Shown here: positions 31,983 through 40,601 of the stretch, piece after piece
Layout of the letters: each line of letters begins with the position of its first letter
How positions within the stretch are numbered: position 1 is the first letter of the stretch
DNA from: an uncultured Eubacteriales bacterium
Lineage (GTDB): Bacteria; Bacillota; Clostridia; Oscillospirales; CAG-272
DNA length: 64,000 nucleotides
Reading direction: 5' to 3'
Assembly: GCA_934401725.1 (NCBI GenBank)
Contig: CAKRSS010000004.1
Location: 4,224 to 68,223, forward strand
The notes under the pieces: model-generated
What the model saw: only the letters and a program-made list of their open reading frames with translations
What the model was told of the DNA's origin: nothing
Databases searched by the model: none
Position numbers and translations under genes: made by a program

Positions 31983-33458
31983 TTATTCGGAGAACAGGCG
32001 GTCGATGTCGCGCAGGGTGGTGTCGACCAGCATATAGCCGCCCTCGTGCCCGACGTTCCCGCTTGACACATAGGCGGAGTAGTGGCCGCCCTGCTCGGCC
32101 TTTTCGGTCGGGAGGTAGCCTTTGGAGTCGCAGGCCATCTGGATAAGGAAGGTCTGACGGGCCGCGCTGCGCGCTCTTATTATGTTGGCAAAGTCGAGGA
32201 ACAGCTCAAAGGGGCTGGTCGCGAACGCAACGTCACCGAGCCTCATGACGTGCACCTCGCACGGTACGATACTCTCGGTCTGCTGGCGGTCGTACCGTGC
32301 GGCGATCCCGGCATAGACGTGCATCATAGAGTTCTCCCGGAAGGTCGGCTCTCTGTCGCCGAGCAGGGCGGAGAAGCGCGCGAGCTCGGCGCGCGCGGCG
32401 GCGTTTTCCTCATCCGTAACGCGACGCAGGGGAAGCGGCAGGGCGGTATACACAATGTGCTTCACCGTCGCGTCGGAACTGTATTCGCTTATGTCGTCGA
32501 GCACGGACAGTATCTCGGAGACTATGCGCCGACCGATGGTGACGGTGCCCTTTATGTCGAACATGGAGGGGTCGGCGCGGCGGAGCGGTGGGTTGTCGCG
32601 GATGATATTGGGGTCTTTAATGGGCGTTTCGGGCTCGACCCAGCGCACAAGGTCGCGCGGGCACTGATCGCCTGCGGGTGAGCATATGCCGAGCACACGA
32701 AGAGACGGGTTGTCCAGCTTTTCACGCAGCATCAGCCTCACCTTGCCCCAGTAGTCGGATGATATCATGCTGCGCTGCCCGAGCACTTGTGCCGGACAGG
32801 CTATGTTGACGACGACACCGGTCAGATTTTTGCTTGTGTCATAAGTGAACATGAGCTCCATGCCGCTGTCGTTACCGCCCTCGAGAGACTTGAAGTCGGC
32901 GGTGTTGGTGTCACCCCACATTTTGGCGCTGCCGTCAAAGTAGCACGCGCGGCGGTTCAAACCTACGGCGGCACGGCCGAATCCGAAGGCGTAAAGCGAC
33001 GGCGCCCGTGCTGTCCATGCTTCGCGGACGGCGGCGTATATGCGGTCAATCAGAAACCCGGTGGCCTCGTGAGGGGACATGACGCCGGAGGGCGGCTCGG
33101 GCGCGGTTTCGGCGTGCCCGAGATACCTGCTCAGAGCCATAAGTCCGGGGTCGTGGTATCCTTCATATACAAATGACGTGTGCGAATGGGTGGCGGCAAG
33201 GATAATTTTGTCGGGATTGAGCCCCGACAGCCCTTCCTTTGCCAATCTGCGGACGCTCTCGCACAGAATGGGGTCTATGCTCTCAATGTCGATGGAGCAT
33301 ATCACCATGTGATCCTCACCTGAGTCGACCGCAAGTGCGGTCACGCTTATCGGGGTTTCGACGTATTCGGAGATTCTCTCGTAAAACTGCCCCGCGAGCA
33401 TGATTTTGCGGTCGGGTGTTATGCTGATCTCTGACCAGCCGATTTTTATGCTGCTCAT
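31983..33458 (-). CDS. Neutral/alkaline ceramidase N-terminal-domain-like protein
   Basis: 491 residues resembling the N-terminal (catalytic) domain of neutral non-lysosomal ceramidases, as widely annotated in Clostridia. GWSEISITPD at the start, SIDIESID, and AATHSHTSF with the zinc-site histidines are typical; SPAGDQCPRDLV is in the place of the active-site region. No signal peptide. The ATG at 33458 follows AAAGGAGC. Ceramide is not a likely substrate in this sugar context; an acyl, amide or ester bond on a sugar derivative is possible. First gene of the minus-strand operon with the GH39-like gene. Confidence 0.7.
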   Translation of the reverse strand: MSSIKIGWSEISITPDRKIMLAGQFYERISEYVETPISVTALAVDSGEDHMVICSIDIESIDPILCESVRRLAKEGLSGLNPDKIILAATHSHTSFVYEGYHDPGLMALSRYLGHAETAPEPPSGVMSPHEATGFLIDRIYAAVREAWTARAPSLYAFGFGRAAVGLNRRACYFDGSAKMWGDTNTADFKSLEGGNDSGMELMFTYDTSKNLTGVVVNIACPAQVLGQRSMISSDYWGKVRLMLREKLDNPSLRVLGICSPAGDQCPRDLVRWVEPETPIKDPNIIRDNPPLRRADPSMFDIKGTVTIGRRIVSEILSVLDDISEYSSDATVKHIVYTALPLPLRRVTDEENAAARAELARFSALLGDREPTFRENSMMHVYAGIAARYDRQQTESIVPCEVHVMRLGDVAFATSPFELFLDFANIIRARSAARQTFLIQMACDSKGYLPTEKAEQGGHYSAYVSSGNVGHEGGYMLVDTTLRDIDRLFSE

Positions 33459-33528
33459 TTTTGTTGCTCCTTTACTATTTCTGGGGTTGCTTTGCAAAGT
33501 GTTTGAGTTGCGAAATGATTATTAAAAT

Positions 33529-33582
33529 GCTTCGATTTTATTACGCAAAAAGAATTATACACTAATTTCATGCAACTGTCAA
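33529..33582 (-). promoter_or_regulatory. Promoter and candidate operator of the ceramidase-like/GH39 operon
   Basis: On the minus strand TTGACA (33582-33577), 17 bp, TATAAT (33559-33554), then AATAAAATCGAAGC (33542-33529). The last motif is shared with the divergent sugar operon. Confidence 0.75.
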
Positions 33583-33791
33583 TAGTCTTTTTGCTTTCGT
33601 TGTGGAAATTATTTTGCGAAGACCGGCGTCCGGACGATGCGCATGCATTCAATTTGTAATAATACGTAAAATACCCCGGTAAATCAGTTCAAAAACGCCA
33701 GAGACGCGCGGCAAATTTCGCGATTATTCACAAAAAACATGTCTCAAAAACGACAAAATCACCAAAAACGTGATTTATGAAAAATGTAGTC

Positions 33792-33877
33792 TTGACAAGG
33801 GACGAGATGTATGATATGATTACATCAAGGCAACATAAGTGAAACAATTAACGAACAATTCGAAATAAAATCGAAAC
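33792..33877 (+). promoter_or_regulatory. Promoter and candidate operator of the sugar operon
   Basis: TTGACA at 33792-33797, 17 bp, TATGAT at 33815-33820, then AATAAAATCGAAAC at 33864-33877. The transcript has a leader of about 105 bases. The rest of the AT-rich 33583-33936 interval shows no gene. Confidence 0.75.
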
Positions 33878-33936
33878 TAACACATTTCGGTTGAAAGATA
33901 ACTTGTCGAATCACAACAAATTCCCGGAGAAAAGAA

Positions 33937-35361
33937 ATGTTTTTACTCGGACTCGATCTCGGAACCACCTCAGTAAAGGCTGCGGTGTTCGACGAGCACG
34001 GCAAACGTCATTATGTCCGCTCGATAGAATACAGCCTTGACACTGACCCCGTCACGGGGTTTATAGAGTTGGCTCCCGAGCGGTATACAGCCGTCTGCCG
34101 CGAGCTTATCGACGACGCAGGCAGGCGCTTTCCGCTCACGGCGCTGTCGATAGACTCACAGGGCGAGACTATGATCATTACCGGCGACGACGACCGCCCG
34201 CTTTACCCCGCCGTCAACTGGATGGACTGCCGCGCGACCTGTGAGGCGCTTGAAATCGAAGCACACTTCGGTCGTCGTCGCGTCTACGAGGCCACGGGGC
34301 AGCCGGAGATTACCGGCGGTTGGCCGGCGTCCAAGTTGTTGTGGTTCAGAAAGCACCGCCCTGAGCTGTTTGCGTGCATACGCCGCGTTTATCTGCTCGA
34401 GGATTGGATCATAAGGGATCTGTGCGGCGCGTTTGTGAGCGAGAAGACGCTCCAGTCGTCTTCTGTCTATTTTGATATACGAAGCTGTCACTGGTGGGAT
34501 GAGATGCTGGATTTTATCGGTGTTTCAGCGGACATGCTGCCACGCGTTGTGCCCTGCGGAACCTGCGTCGGGGACTATCGCGGTATAAAGGTAGTGACGG
34601 GGGCGCTCGATCAGATCGCCGGTTCGATAGGAGCCGGGGTGTCGCGCCCCGGTCAGGTAAGCGAGATGACGGGCACCATTATGGCTGTCTGTGCACCCTG
34701 TGACTTCATCCCCGGCTACGATCCCGCAAGCATAATTCCTTGCCACCTGCACGCACTGGACGGTATGTATTGCCGGCTTTTGTGGTCGAGCGCGGCCGGC
34801 GTTGCACTTAAGTGGTTCCGCGACGTGCTGCTGCCCGGTCACAGCTTTCGTGAGCTTGACGGGCTGGCGGGTGCGGTCGCGCCCGGCTCGGACGGACTGA
34901 CCTTCCTGCCGCACCTCTGCGGCTCGGCGATGCCGGTCTACAACCCCGATGCCAGGGGCGGCTTTTACGGGCTGACGCTGGCGCACGGGGCAGGGCACTT
35001 CGTCCGCTCGATACTTGAGTCGGTGGCGTTTATGCTTAAGAGTGATCTCGATTATATCGGCCTTGAACCCGGCGACGGGCGTGAGATACGTATAACCGGC
35101 GGAGGCGCGCAGGGCGAGCTTTGGCCGCAGATAAAGGCGGACGTTACGGGCTTTTGTCTCGGCGTTCCGTGTGAGTCCGAGACGGCATGCCTCGGCGCGG
35201 CCATGCTTGCCGGTGTCGGCGCCGGCGTGTACGTCTCGCTCGATGACGCGGTCGGGCATGCGGTAGGTGTCGGGCGGCGCATTGTTCCCGGCGGCGACGA
35301 TTACACCGCTGCTTACGGCGCTTACTGCGCGCTTGACACGCTGCTCAACGTCCGCAAATGA
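33937..35361 (+). CDS. FGGY family carbohydrate kinase
   Basis: 474 residues. It starts with LLGLDLGTTSVKAAVFD (phosphate-1 motif), has the catalytic aspartate in MEGALDQIAG-type VVTGALDQIAGSIGAG near residue 225, and the adenosine motif RITGGGAQGELWPQIKADVTG near 385. It would phosphorylate a ketose or polyol; closeness is to xylulokinase-like members but specificity cannot be read. First gene of the five-gene operon with isomerase, YjbQ, SIS and TIM-like genes. Confidence 0.9.
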   Translation: MFLLGLDLGTTSVKAAVFDEHGKRHYVRSIEYSLDTDPVTGFIELAPERYTAVCRELIDDAGRRFPLTALSIDSQGETMIITGDDDRPLYPAVNWMDCRATCEALEIEAHFGRRRVYEATGQPEITGGWPASKLLWFRKHRPELFACIRRVYLLEDWIIRDLCGAFVSEKTLQSSSVYFDIRSCHWWDEMLDFIGVSADMLPRVVPCGTCVGDYRGIKVVTGALDQIAGSIGAGVSRPGQVSEMTGTIMAVCAPCDFIPGYDPASIIPCHLHALDGMYCRLLWSSAAGVALKWFRDVLLPGHSFRELDGLAGAVAPGSDGLTFLPHLCGSAMPVYNPDARGGFYGLTLAHGAGHFVRSILESVAFMLKSDLDYIGLEPGDGREIRITGGGAQGELWPQIKADVTGFCLGVPCESETACLGAAMLAGVGAGVYVSLDDAVGHAVGVGRRIVPGGDDYTAAYGAYCALDTLLNVRK

Positions 35362-35443
35362 ACCCGTGCAGGTATGTTGATACTTACCCGGGCATGAATT
35401 TTGAAGTTTACCTGAATACATGAAATCTGAAAGGAACCTGAAA

Positions 35444-36793
35444 ATGAGCAAATGTGCTTTTCTCGGATTCGGCGAGGTCAATACGCCGGTCGATGTCGTT
35501 GTCCGCAAGTGCTCGGCCGCCGAGGCTGAGTTGCGCAGTGCCGGTATCGACACGCTGTCCTGCTTCCCGATTTCCGATGATTACGAATAGAAGGATATAG
35601 CCCGTGCCCTCTCGGTACTCGAGGGGCAGGATATTGACGCGCTCGTTATCTGCATTGCCGGATGGATACCGTCCCACGCTGTGGTAAAGATAACCGAGAG
35701 ATACCGTCATCTTCCCATGGCGCTGTGGGGGCTTTGCGGCTGGTATGAGGACGGCCGCCTTGTGACGACCGCCGACCAGGCCGGAACAACGGCGCTGCGT
35801 GCCACATTTGAGGGACTGGGCTATCGCTTCCGTTATTTCTACGACATCATCGGCCGTCCGTCCAATGCGGCGCGGGTGGCTGACTTCTGCCGCGCCGCCG
35901 CGGCCGCGCGGTACCTGCGCTCGGCCAAGGCCGGCATGGGCGGATACCGCGACATGCAGCTGTACGGCATACTTTATGACGGAATGTCGCTCAAGCGCAC
36001 CGTCGGTGTCGAGCTTGAGACGTTTGAGCTGCTAGAGGTCGAGCAGCGGTACTCCGCCATCGGCGAGGCCGACAAGCGTGAGGTGGTGGAGAACCGTATA
36101 AAGAAGTGGAAGTTTTTGAGAGAGGCTGACGACGGCGCCATGATGAAGGCGGCGGGCTATTACCTTGCGGTAAAACAGATTGCCGAGGAGAGACATCTCG
36201 ATGCCATCTCGCTTAAGGATGTCGACGGTTTCAAAAAGCTGCTCGGGTACCCTCCGGCGCCTATATTCATGCTGCTCGGTGAGGACGGCTACTGCACCAT
36301 CCCCGAAAACGACTCGCTCGGCTGTGTTACGCAGCTGATAATGAAATCGCTGACGTCACAGCCGGCTGCTTACCTTGAATTCTATGAATTCTTCGAGGAC
36401 AGCGTGCTTGCGGGAGTGCCTGATTTCGTTCCCGCCGGCGTGGTCGACGGCGAGGTGACCGTCATGCCCGCCGCTTTCGGCGAGCTGTCTCAGGGAATAC
36501 TCAATGTCTCGAAGGTAAGGACCGGTACCGTAACGATGTGCAGGCTGACCTGCACCGACGGCAGGTACACCATGCAGGTGCTGCTCGGTGAAGGCAAAAC
36601 GCCGCGCCGATGGGAGGAATGCGGCTGGGCTCAGCCCGCGCCCCAGCTGCCCGGCCTCGAGATTGTGCTGCGGGACGTCCCGACGTTTGCCGAGGCGGTC
36701 GCCTGCCAGCACTACATCATAACTCACGGTGACAACCGCGGTCTTATCCGGAATCTTTGCGGCATACTCGGAATAGCCGTTCAGGAAATATAA
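35444..36793 (+). pseudogene. L-fucose/L-arabinose isomerase-like gene with in-frame amber codon
   Basis: The frame runs from ATG 35444 (after AAAGGAACCTG) to TAA 36793, about 450 codons, with a single TAG at 35588-35590 (codon 49). Sequence before (LGFGEVNTPVDVVVRKCS) and after (ALSVLEGQDIDALVICIAGW) the stop is in the same frame and forms one N-terminal domain. The C-terminal part ending LCGILGIAVQEI fits the L-fucose/L-arabinose isomerase fold. It would convert an aldose to the ketose for the FGGY kinase. Either the gene is freshly broken, the stop is read through, or the base is a sequencing error (CAG to TAG). A restart at GTG 35681 would lose the first 79 codons. Confidence 0.8.
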
Positions 36794-36817
36794 TTTTTTA
36801 TCAAGGAGCCATACATT

Positions 36818-37444
36818 ATGGAATTTAAAGTTTATCAGAAGGAGCTTGAGCTTCAGTCCAGAGGCTGGATACCTACTTTTCACGATATTTCGCGCGAGGT
36901 CATGGAGATAGTAAAAATGTCCGGCGTCAAAAACGGTACCGTGGCCATCGCCTCACACCACACTACCTGCTCCGTCATGGTACAGGAGTGCTCGCACGAC
37001 ATTGACTCGTTCGATCTCGAGTATCTTCAGCACGACCTGCTCGACATCATGCGCAAGCTGGTCCCCGATTTTCGCGAGGAGCACCAGTATCGGCACCCCG
37101 GCCCTATTCACGCGCAGTTCGGCAGATACGTCGGCGAGCCCGGCGACTTCACCAGCATGAACACGGATGGACACCTGCGCTCGGTCTTTTTCGGCCGCAG
37201 CGAGACCATGACCATCAAGGACGGTGTTCTTGACGGCGGCGAGTTTGCCCACATCTACTTTATCGACTGGGATCAGGTCCGCGCGCGCCACAGACAGGTC
37301 AACGTTACCGTCATGGGCACCACGGAGGACGTCGGGGACCGCAAGTGGAAGAACGGCGAGACCATCAACACGCTCCACAAGTTTACCGAAGAGGAAAAGG
37401 CTGAGGATCTGCACTACACATATCAGCTCGACGACAGGATCTGA
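36818..37444 (+). CDS. YjbQ (UPF0047) family protein
   Basis: 208 residues of the YjbQ/UPF0047 family, annotated as secondary thiamine-phosphate synthase after a weak activity in E. coli. The ASHHTTCSVMVQE motif with conserved histidines and glutamate is present; HLRSVFFGRSETMTIKDG and GGEFAHIYFIDWDQ are also typical. It is longer than the common ~140-residue forms. The ATG follows AAGGAG. Location inside a sugar operon suggests a role in the pathway rather than thiamine synthesis; what reaction is not known. Confidence 0.85.
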   Translation: MEFKVYQKELELQSRGWIPTFHDISREVMEIVKMSGVKNGTVAIASHHTTCSVMVQECSHDIDSFDLEYLQHDLLDIMRKLVPDFREEHQYRHPGPIHAQFGRYVGEPGDFTSMNTDGHLRSVFFGRSETMTIKDGVLDGGEFAHIYFIDWDQVRARHRQVNVTVMGTTEDVGDRKWKNGETINTLHKFTEEEKAEDLHYTYQLDDRI

Positions 37445-37446
37445 GT

Positions 37447-38046
37447 ATGAACACCAAAGCATTTGACGCGGCGCGTCACTCAATAGAAAAGGAAGCGCAG
37501 ACGGTGCGCTCGGTGCTTGACGGCCTTGACGAGGCGGAGTTCGGCCGGGCGGTCGACATGCTCGCCGCGGCTCCGCGCATTATGACGGGCGGCTGCGGCA
37601 ACTCGGGCATTGCGGCCAAGAAGTTCGCGCATTGCCTGTGCTGTATAAACAAGAGCGGTATGTTTATGCCGTCCGGAGAGGCAGTGCACGGCGGAATGGG
37701 GTTCATCCAGCAGGGCGACGTGCTTGTGCTTGTCACGCGCGGCGGTAAAACGGGCGAGCTTATACCCATGGCGGACATCGCACGGAAAAGGGGGGCGGGA
37801 CTCATCGTCCTGACCGAGAACGGCAACTCGCCGCTGGCACATGCCGCCGACGTGACGCTGCTCATACACGACATCGAGGAGAGTGACCCGACAGGACTCA
37901 TGGCAACATCCAGTTTTGTCGCGCCGGTGGCAATATTCGACGCGCTGCTGTCGGCGCTGATAGTGGAGACCGGCTTTGTCGGCGGACAGTTCGGACTTAT
38001 TCATCCGGGCGGCGCCGTCGGTGAGCGGCTCAACTGCCATCAATGA
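37447..38046 (+). CDS. SIS domain sugar-phosphate isomerase (KdsD/GutQ-like)
   Basis: 199 residues made of one SIS domain, with TGGCGNSGIAAKKFAH, VLVTRGGKTGEL and the C-terminal HPGGAVGERL that is typical of arabinose 5-phosphate isomerases (KdsD/GutQ). No CBS domains follow, so it is the short form. No KDO or lipopolysaccharide genes are near, so it likely isomerises a pentose or hexose phosphate from the operon's pathway. Starts 3 bases after yjbQ. Confidence 0.85.
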   Translation: MNTKAFDAARHSIEKEAQTVRSVLDGLDEAEFGRAVDMLAAAPRIMTGGCGNSGIAAKKFAHCLCCINKSGMFMPSGEAVHGGMGFIQQGDVLVLVTRGGKTGELIPMADIARKRGAGLIVLTENGNSPLAHAADVTLLIHDIEESDPTGLMATSSFVAPVAIFDALLSALIVETGFVGGQFGLIHPGGAVGERLNCHQ

Positions 38047-38075
38047 TATTTAACTAATCCGGAACGGTATCACAA

Positions 38076-38777
38076 ATGTATAAAAGCTACAAAATTTCAA
38101 GACCTTTTTTTGAATTCGGGCCCAAGGCGTATATGTACGGCGAGGAGCTGCTGAAGCTGGCGCAGGCTATCGACCGCATAGCGCAGAAGTATGATATGGA
38201 TGTCGTGCTTGACCCGCAGACCACCGACCTGCGCTATATCGCCGGGAACACATCGGAGCGCATACATGTCTACGCTCAGCATATGGACAGCATTCCTGTG
38301 GGCCGCGGAATGGGAAGCGTGCTAGCTGAGGCGGTCAGAGCGACCGGGGCAGTCGGCGTAATGCTCAACCACGCCGAGCACAAGCTGACGCTCGACGAGA
38401 TAGCCGCTGCCATACGCCGTGCCGACGAAGTCGGCCTTGCCACGATGGTCTGCGCCGACGGCGAGGACGAGATCAGTGCCGTCGCGGCACTTGCGCCGAA
38501 CATTATCGTCGCCGAGCCGAGCGAGCTTATCGGCACGGGCATTGCGGTCGGACACGAGTATGTCAGCGCCTGCCTGCAAATGGTCAGGTCGATAAACCCT
38601 GAGATAATAGTGCTGCCATCGGCCGGTATCAGCTGCGGCGAGGACTGCTACAACATTATCAGGGCCGGAGCCGACGCCTCGGGTTCGAGCAGCGGTATCT
38701 GTTGCGCCTCCGACCGTGAGGCAATGGCGGAGGAGATGATAGCCGCAGTTCGCCGAGCATGGAATGAGACACATTGA
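38076..38777 (+). CDS. Triosephosphate isomerase-like protein
   Basis: 233 residues of the TIM family but clearly diverged from glycolytic TpiA. FEFGPKAYMYG carries the lysine, MLNHAEHKLT stands where IGHSERR is usual and keeps the catalytic histidine, and VAEPSELIGTG carries the catalytic glutamate. IIRAGADASGSSSGICCA is the phosphate-loop end. Such second TIM copies (for example EryH-type in tetritol pathways) act on tetrose phosphates or related compounds. Last gene of the operon; a full MITE copy follows 28 bases later. Confidence 0.85.
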   Translation: MYKSYKISRPFFEFGPKAYMYGEELLKLAQAIDRIAQKYDMDVVLDPQTTDLRYIAGNTSERIHVYAQHMDSIPVGRGMGSVLAEAVRATGAVGVMLNHAEHKLTLDEIAAAIRRADEVGLATMVCADGEDEISAVAALAPNIIVAEPSELIGTGIAVGHEYVSACLQMVRSINPEIIVLPSAGISCGEDCYNIIRAGADASGSSSGICCASDREAMAEEMIAAVRRAWNETH

Positions 38778-38804
38778 TCAATGGTCAGTGCCCGACGCGC
38801 TTGT

Positions 38805-38970
38805 AAGGCATCACCGCGCAATGCCCGGGTGGCACACTTGTTTGCATCTTTTCCGTCATATTTCACAAAAATCCTTGTCTGCAGCTCCACTACAGCCTGC
38901 GAATTTTTGTTTCATCTGACGAAAAATCTGACTGCGCAATTGCACCATCGGCATTACGCGGCGAAGCCTT
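38805..38970 (+). mobile_element. Full-length MITE copy
   Basis: 166 bp from AAGGCATCACCGCGCAAT to ATTACGCGGCGAAGCCTT, flanked by TA on both sides (TAAGGC ... GCCTTA). The centre has CATATTTCACAAAAATCC and an imperfect hairpin ending CTACAGCCTGCGAATTTTT. No coding capacity. It separates the sugar operon from the solute-binding protein gene. Confidence 0.85.
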
Positions 38971-39059
38971 AAGTGCGTGTCGTTGGTTCTGCAAATAAAA
39001 AATAAGGGGGTCCGCATAGCGGGGCTGTGCTGACGCCCGTAGAGGAAAGGAAGAGCATA

Positions 39060-40574
39060 ATGAAAAAACACACGTCAAGGAGTGTTGCGGCAATTATTTT
39101 ATTGCTGGCACTGCTGGTCGGCCTTGTTGTCGGTTGCAACAACTCCGGAGACCCGCAGGACAGCACCGTAACAACGACGGCGCAACCGTCCGGCGATTCG
39201 TCGTCGCCGCAGGATACCACCGCTCCAGAGCTCGATGAATACGGTCGTCCGGTAATCGATGACGAAATTCCCGAGCTCAATTACCAAGACCGCACATTTA
39301 CGATCCACACCCGGGGCAACGTGGAGCAGTATGAATGGAAGGCGGACAGCTATAGCGGCGACCACCTGTCGGACGCCATTTACAAGCGCAATCTCGCCGT
39401 TGAGGACCGTCTTGGTGTGCGCCTCAACATAATTGCCGAGGGAACATGGGCGGATTACAGTGCGGTGACGCTCCCGAAAATCAAGGCGAGCATCATGGCG
39501 GATAACGGAGAATACGACCTGATAGCAGGCTTTTCAACACCCATAGCCACTCTTGCGACAACGGGTCTGCTCACCAACCTCAACAACGTAGAGCAGATCG
39601 ACTTCGACAAGCCGTGGTGGTCGTCAAACATGAAGGACGAGCTGACGGTCGGAAACGCAAACTATTATGCGGTCGGCAGTCTGTCGCTGTCTATGATTTA
39701 CTCCATGCAGTGCATATTCGTCAACACGCCCATACTCGGGGAGGTTGAGAGCGACTACAATATTTATCAGACCGTCAAAGACGGCAAGTGGACGTGGGAG
39801 GAAATGAAGCGAATAGCCGCGAAGGCGTTCAGGGATAACGGCAACGGTGTCCACGATGACGATGACAGATACGGTCTTGCGTTTACTGATTCTACGAATT
39901 CCGTCTACGCATACTTCTACTCGACGTCTCAGAAACTCGTCACGCGAAATGCCGCGGGCGACCTTGAAATGAACATCAACGCCGAGAAAAACCATGAGAT
40001 CATAGACAAAATGATTGACATGATGTACAACGCCGAGTATGCGCGCGCACCCGGAGGCAAGGCGCCTGACTTTACGCAGGGCAACATCCTCTTCCTTGAC
40101 CACTGGCTGTATTGGGGACAGACGCTGTATAAGGACAATATGGAGGAATACGGAATAGTTCCCATGCCCATGTACGACGAGTCACAGGGCAGATATTACA
40201 CGCCCGTTCAGTCCGGAATGCACATGTACTGCATCCCGACCGACGTCAAGAGTCTTGAGCAGAACGGCTACATCACCGAAGCACTTGCAGCCGAATCCTA
40301 CCGCACGCTGATGCCTACCTATTTTGAGATAGTGCTCAAGGTCAAGTATGCAAAGGACGAGCAGACCTCCCAGATGCTTGACATAATGTACGACACGGTT
40401 GTGTTCGACTTCGGTCAGATATTCAACGGCGAAATCGGCGCACTCACAGAACTTAAAAACGTGGTCGTCAGCAGAAACAACAATTACATGTCTATAAACA
40501 AAGCAACGTCTTCAATCTATGCCAAGAAGCTGAGCCAACTGGTCGAGGGCATACTGAAATACGCTGACAATTAA
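39060..40574 (+). CDS. Extracellular solute-binding lipoprotein
   Basis: 504 residues. The signal peptide MKKHTSRSVAAIILLLALLV is followed by a lipobox VVGC (Cys26) and a low-complexity spacer rich in Ser/Thr. The remainder resembles carbohydrate-type (family 1) binding proteins, with WADYSAVTLPKIKASI and a GKWTWEEMKRIAAK segment. ATG at 39060 follows GAGGAAAGG. No permease genes are in the window, so it is an orphan that must share a transporter encoded elsewhere. The DNA between the MITE and this gene shows no clear promoter. Confidence 0.85.
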   Translation: MKKHTSRSVAAIILLLALLVGLVVGCNNSGDPQDSTVTTTAQPSGDSSSPQDTTAPELDEYGRPVIDDEIPELNYQDRTFTIHTRGNVEQYEWKADSYSGDHLSDAIYKRNLAVEDRLGVRLNIIAEGTWADYSAVTLPKIKASIMADNGEYDLIAGFSTPIATLATTGLLTNLNNVEQIDFDKPWWSSNMKDELTVGNANYYAVGSLSLSMIYSMQCIFVNTPILGEVESDYNIYQTVKDGKWTWEEMKRIAAKAFRDNGNGVHDDDDRYGLAFTDSTNSVYAYFYSTSQKLVTRNAAGDLEMNINAEKNHEIIDKMIDMMYNAEYARAPGGKAPDFTQGNILFLDHWLYWGQTLYKDNMEEYGIVPMPMYDESQGRYYTPVQSGMHMYCIPTDVKSLEQNGYITEALAAESYRTLMPTYFEIVLKVKYAKDEQTSQMLDIMYDTVVFDFGQIFNGEIGALTELKNVVVSRNNNYMSINKATSSIYAKKLSQLVEGILKYADN

Positions 40575-40601
40575 ATTTAAAAATAAAAGGAGAGTCCAAC
40601 C

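Noticed and set aside
35588..35590. Pyrrolysine at the amber codon
   Set aside because: Pyrrolysine is known from methylamine methyltransferases; nothing here fits, and no pyl genes are seen.
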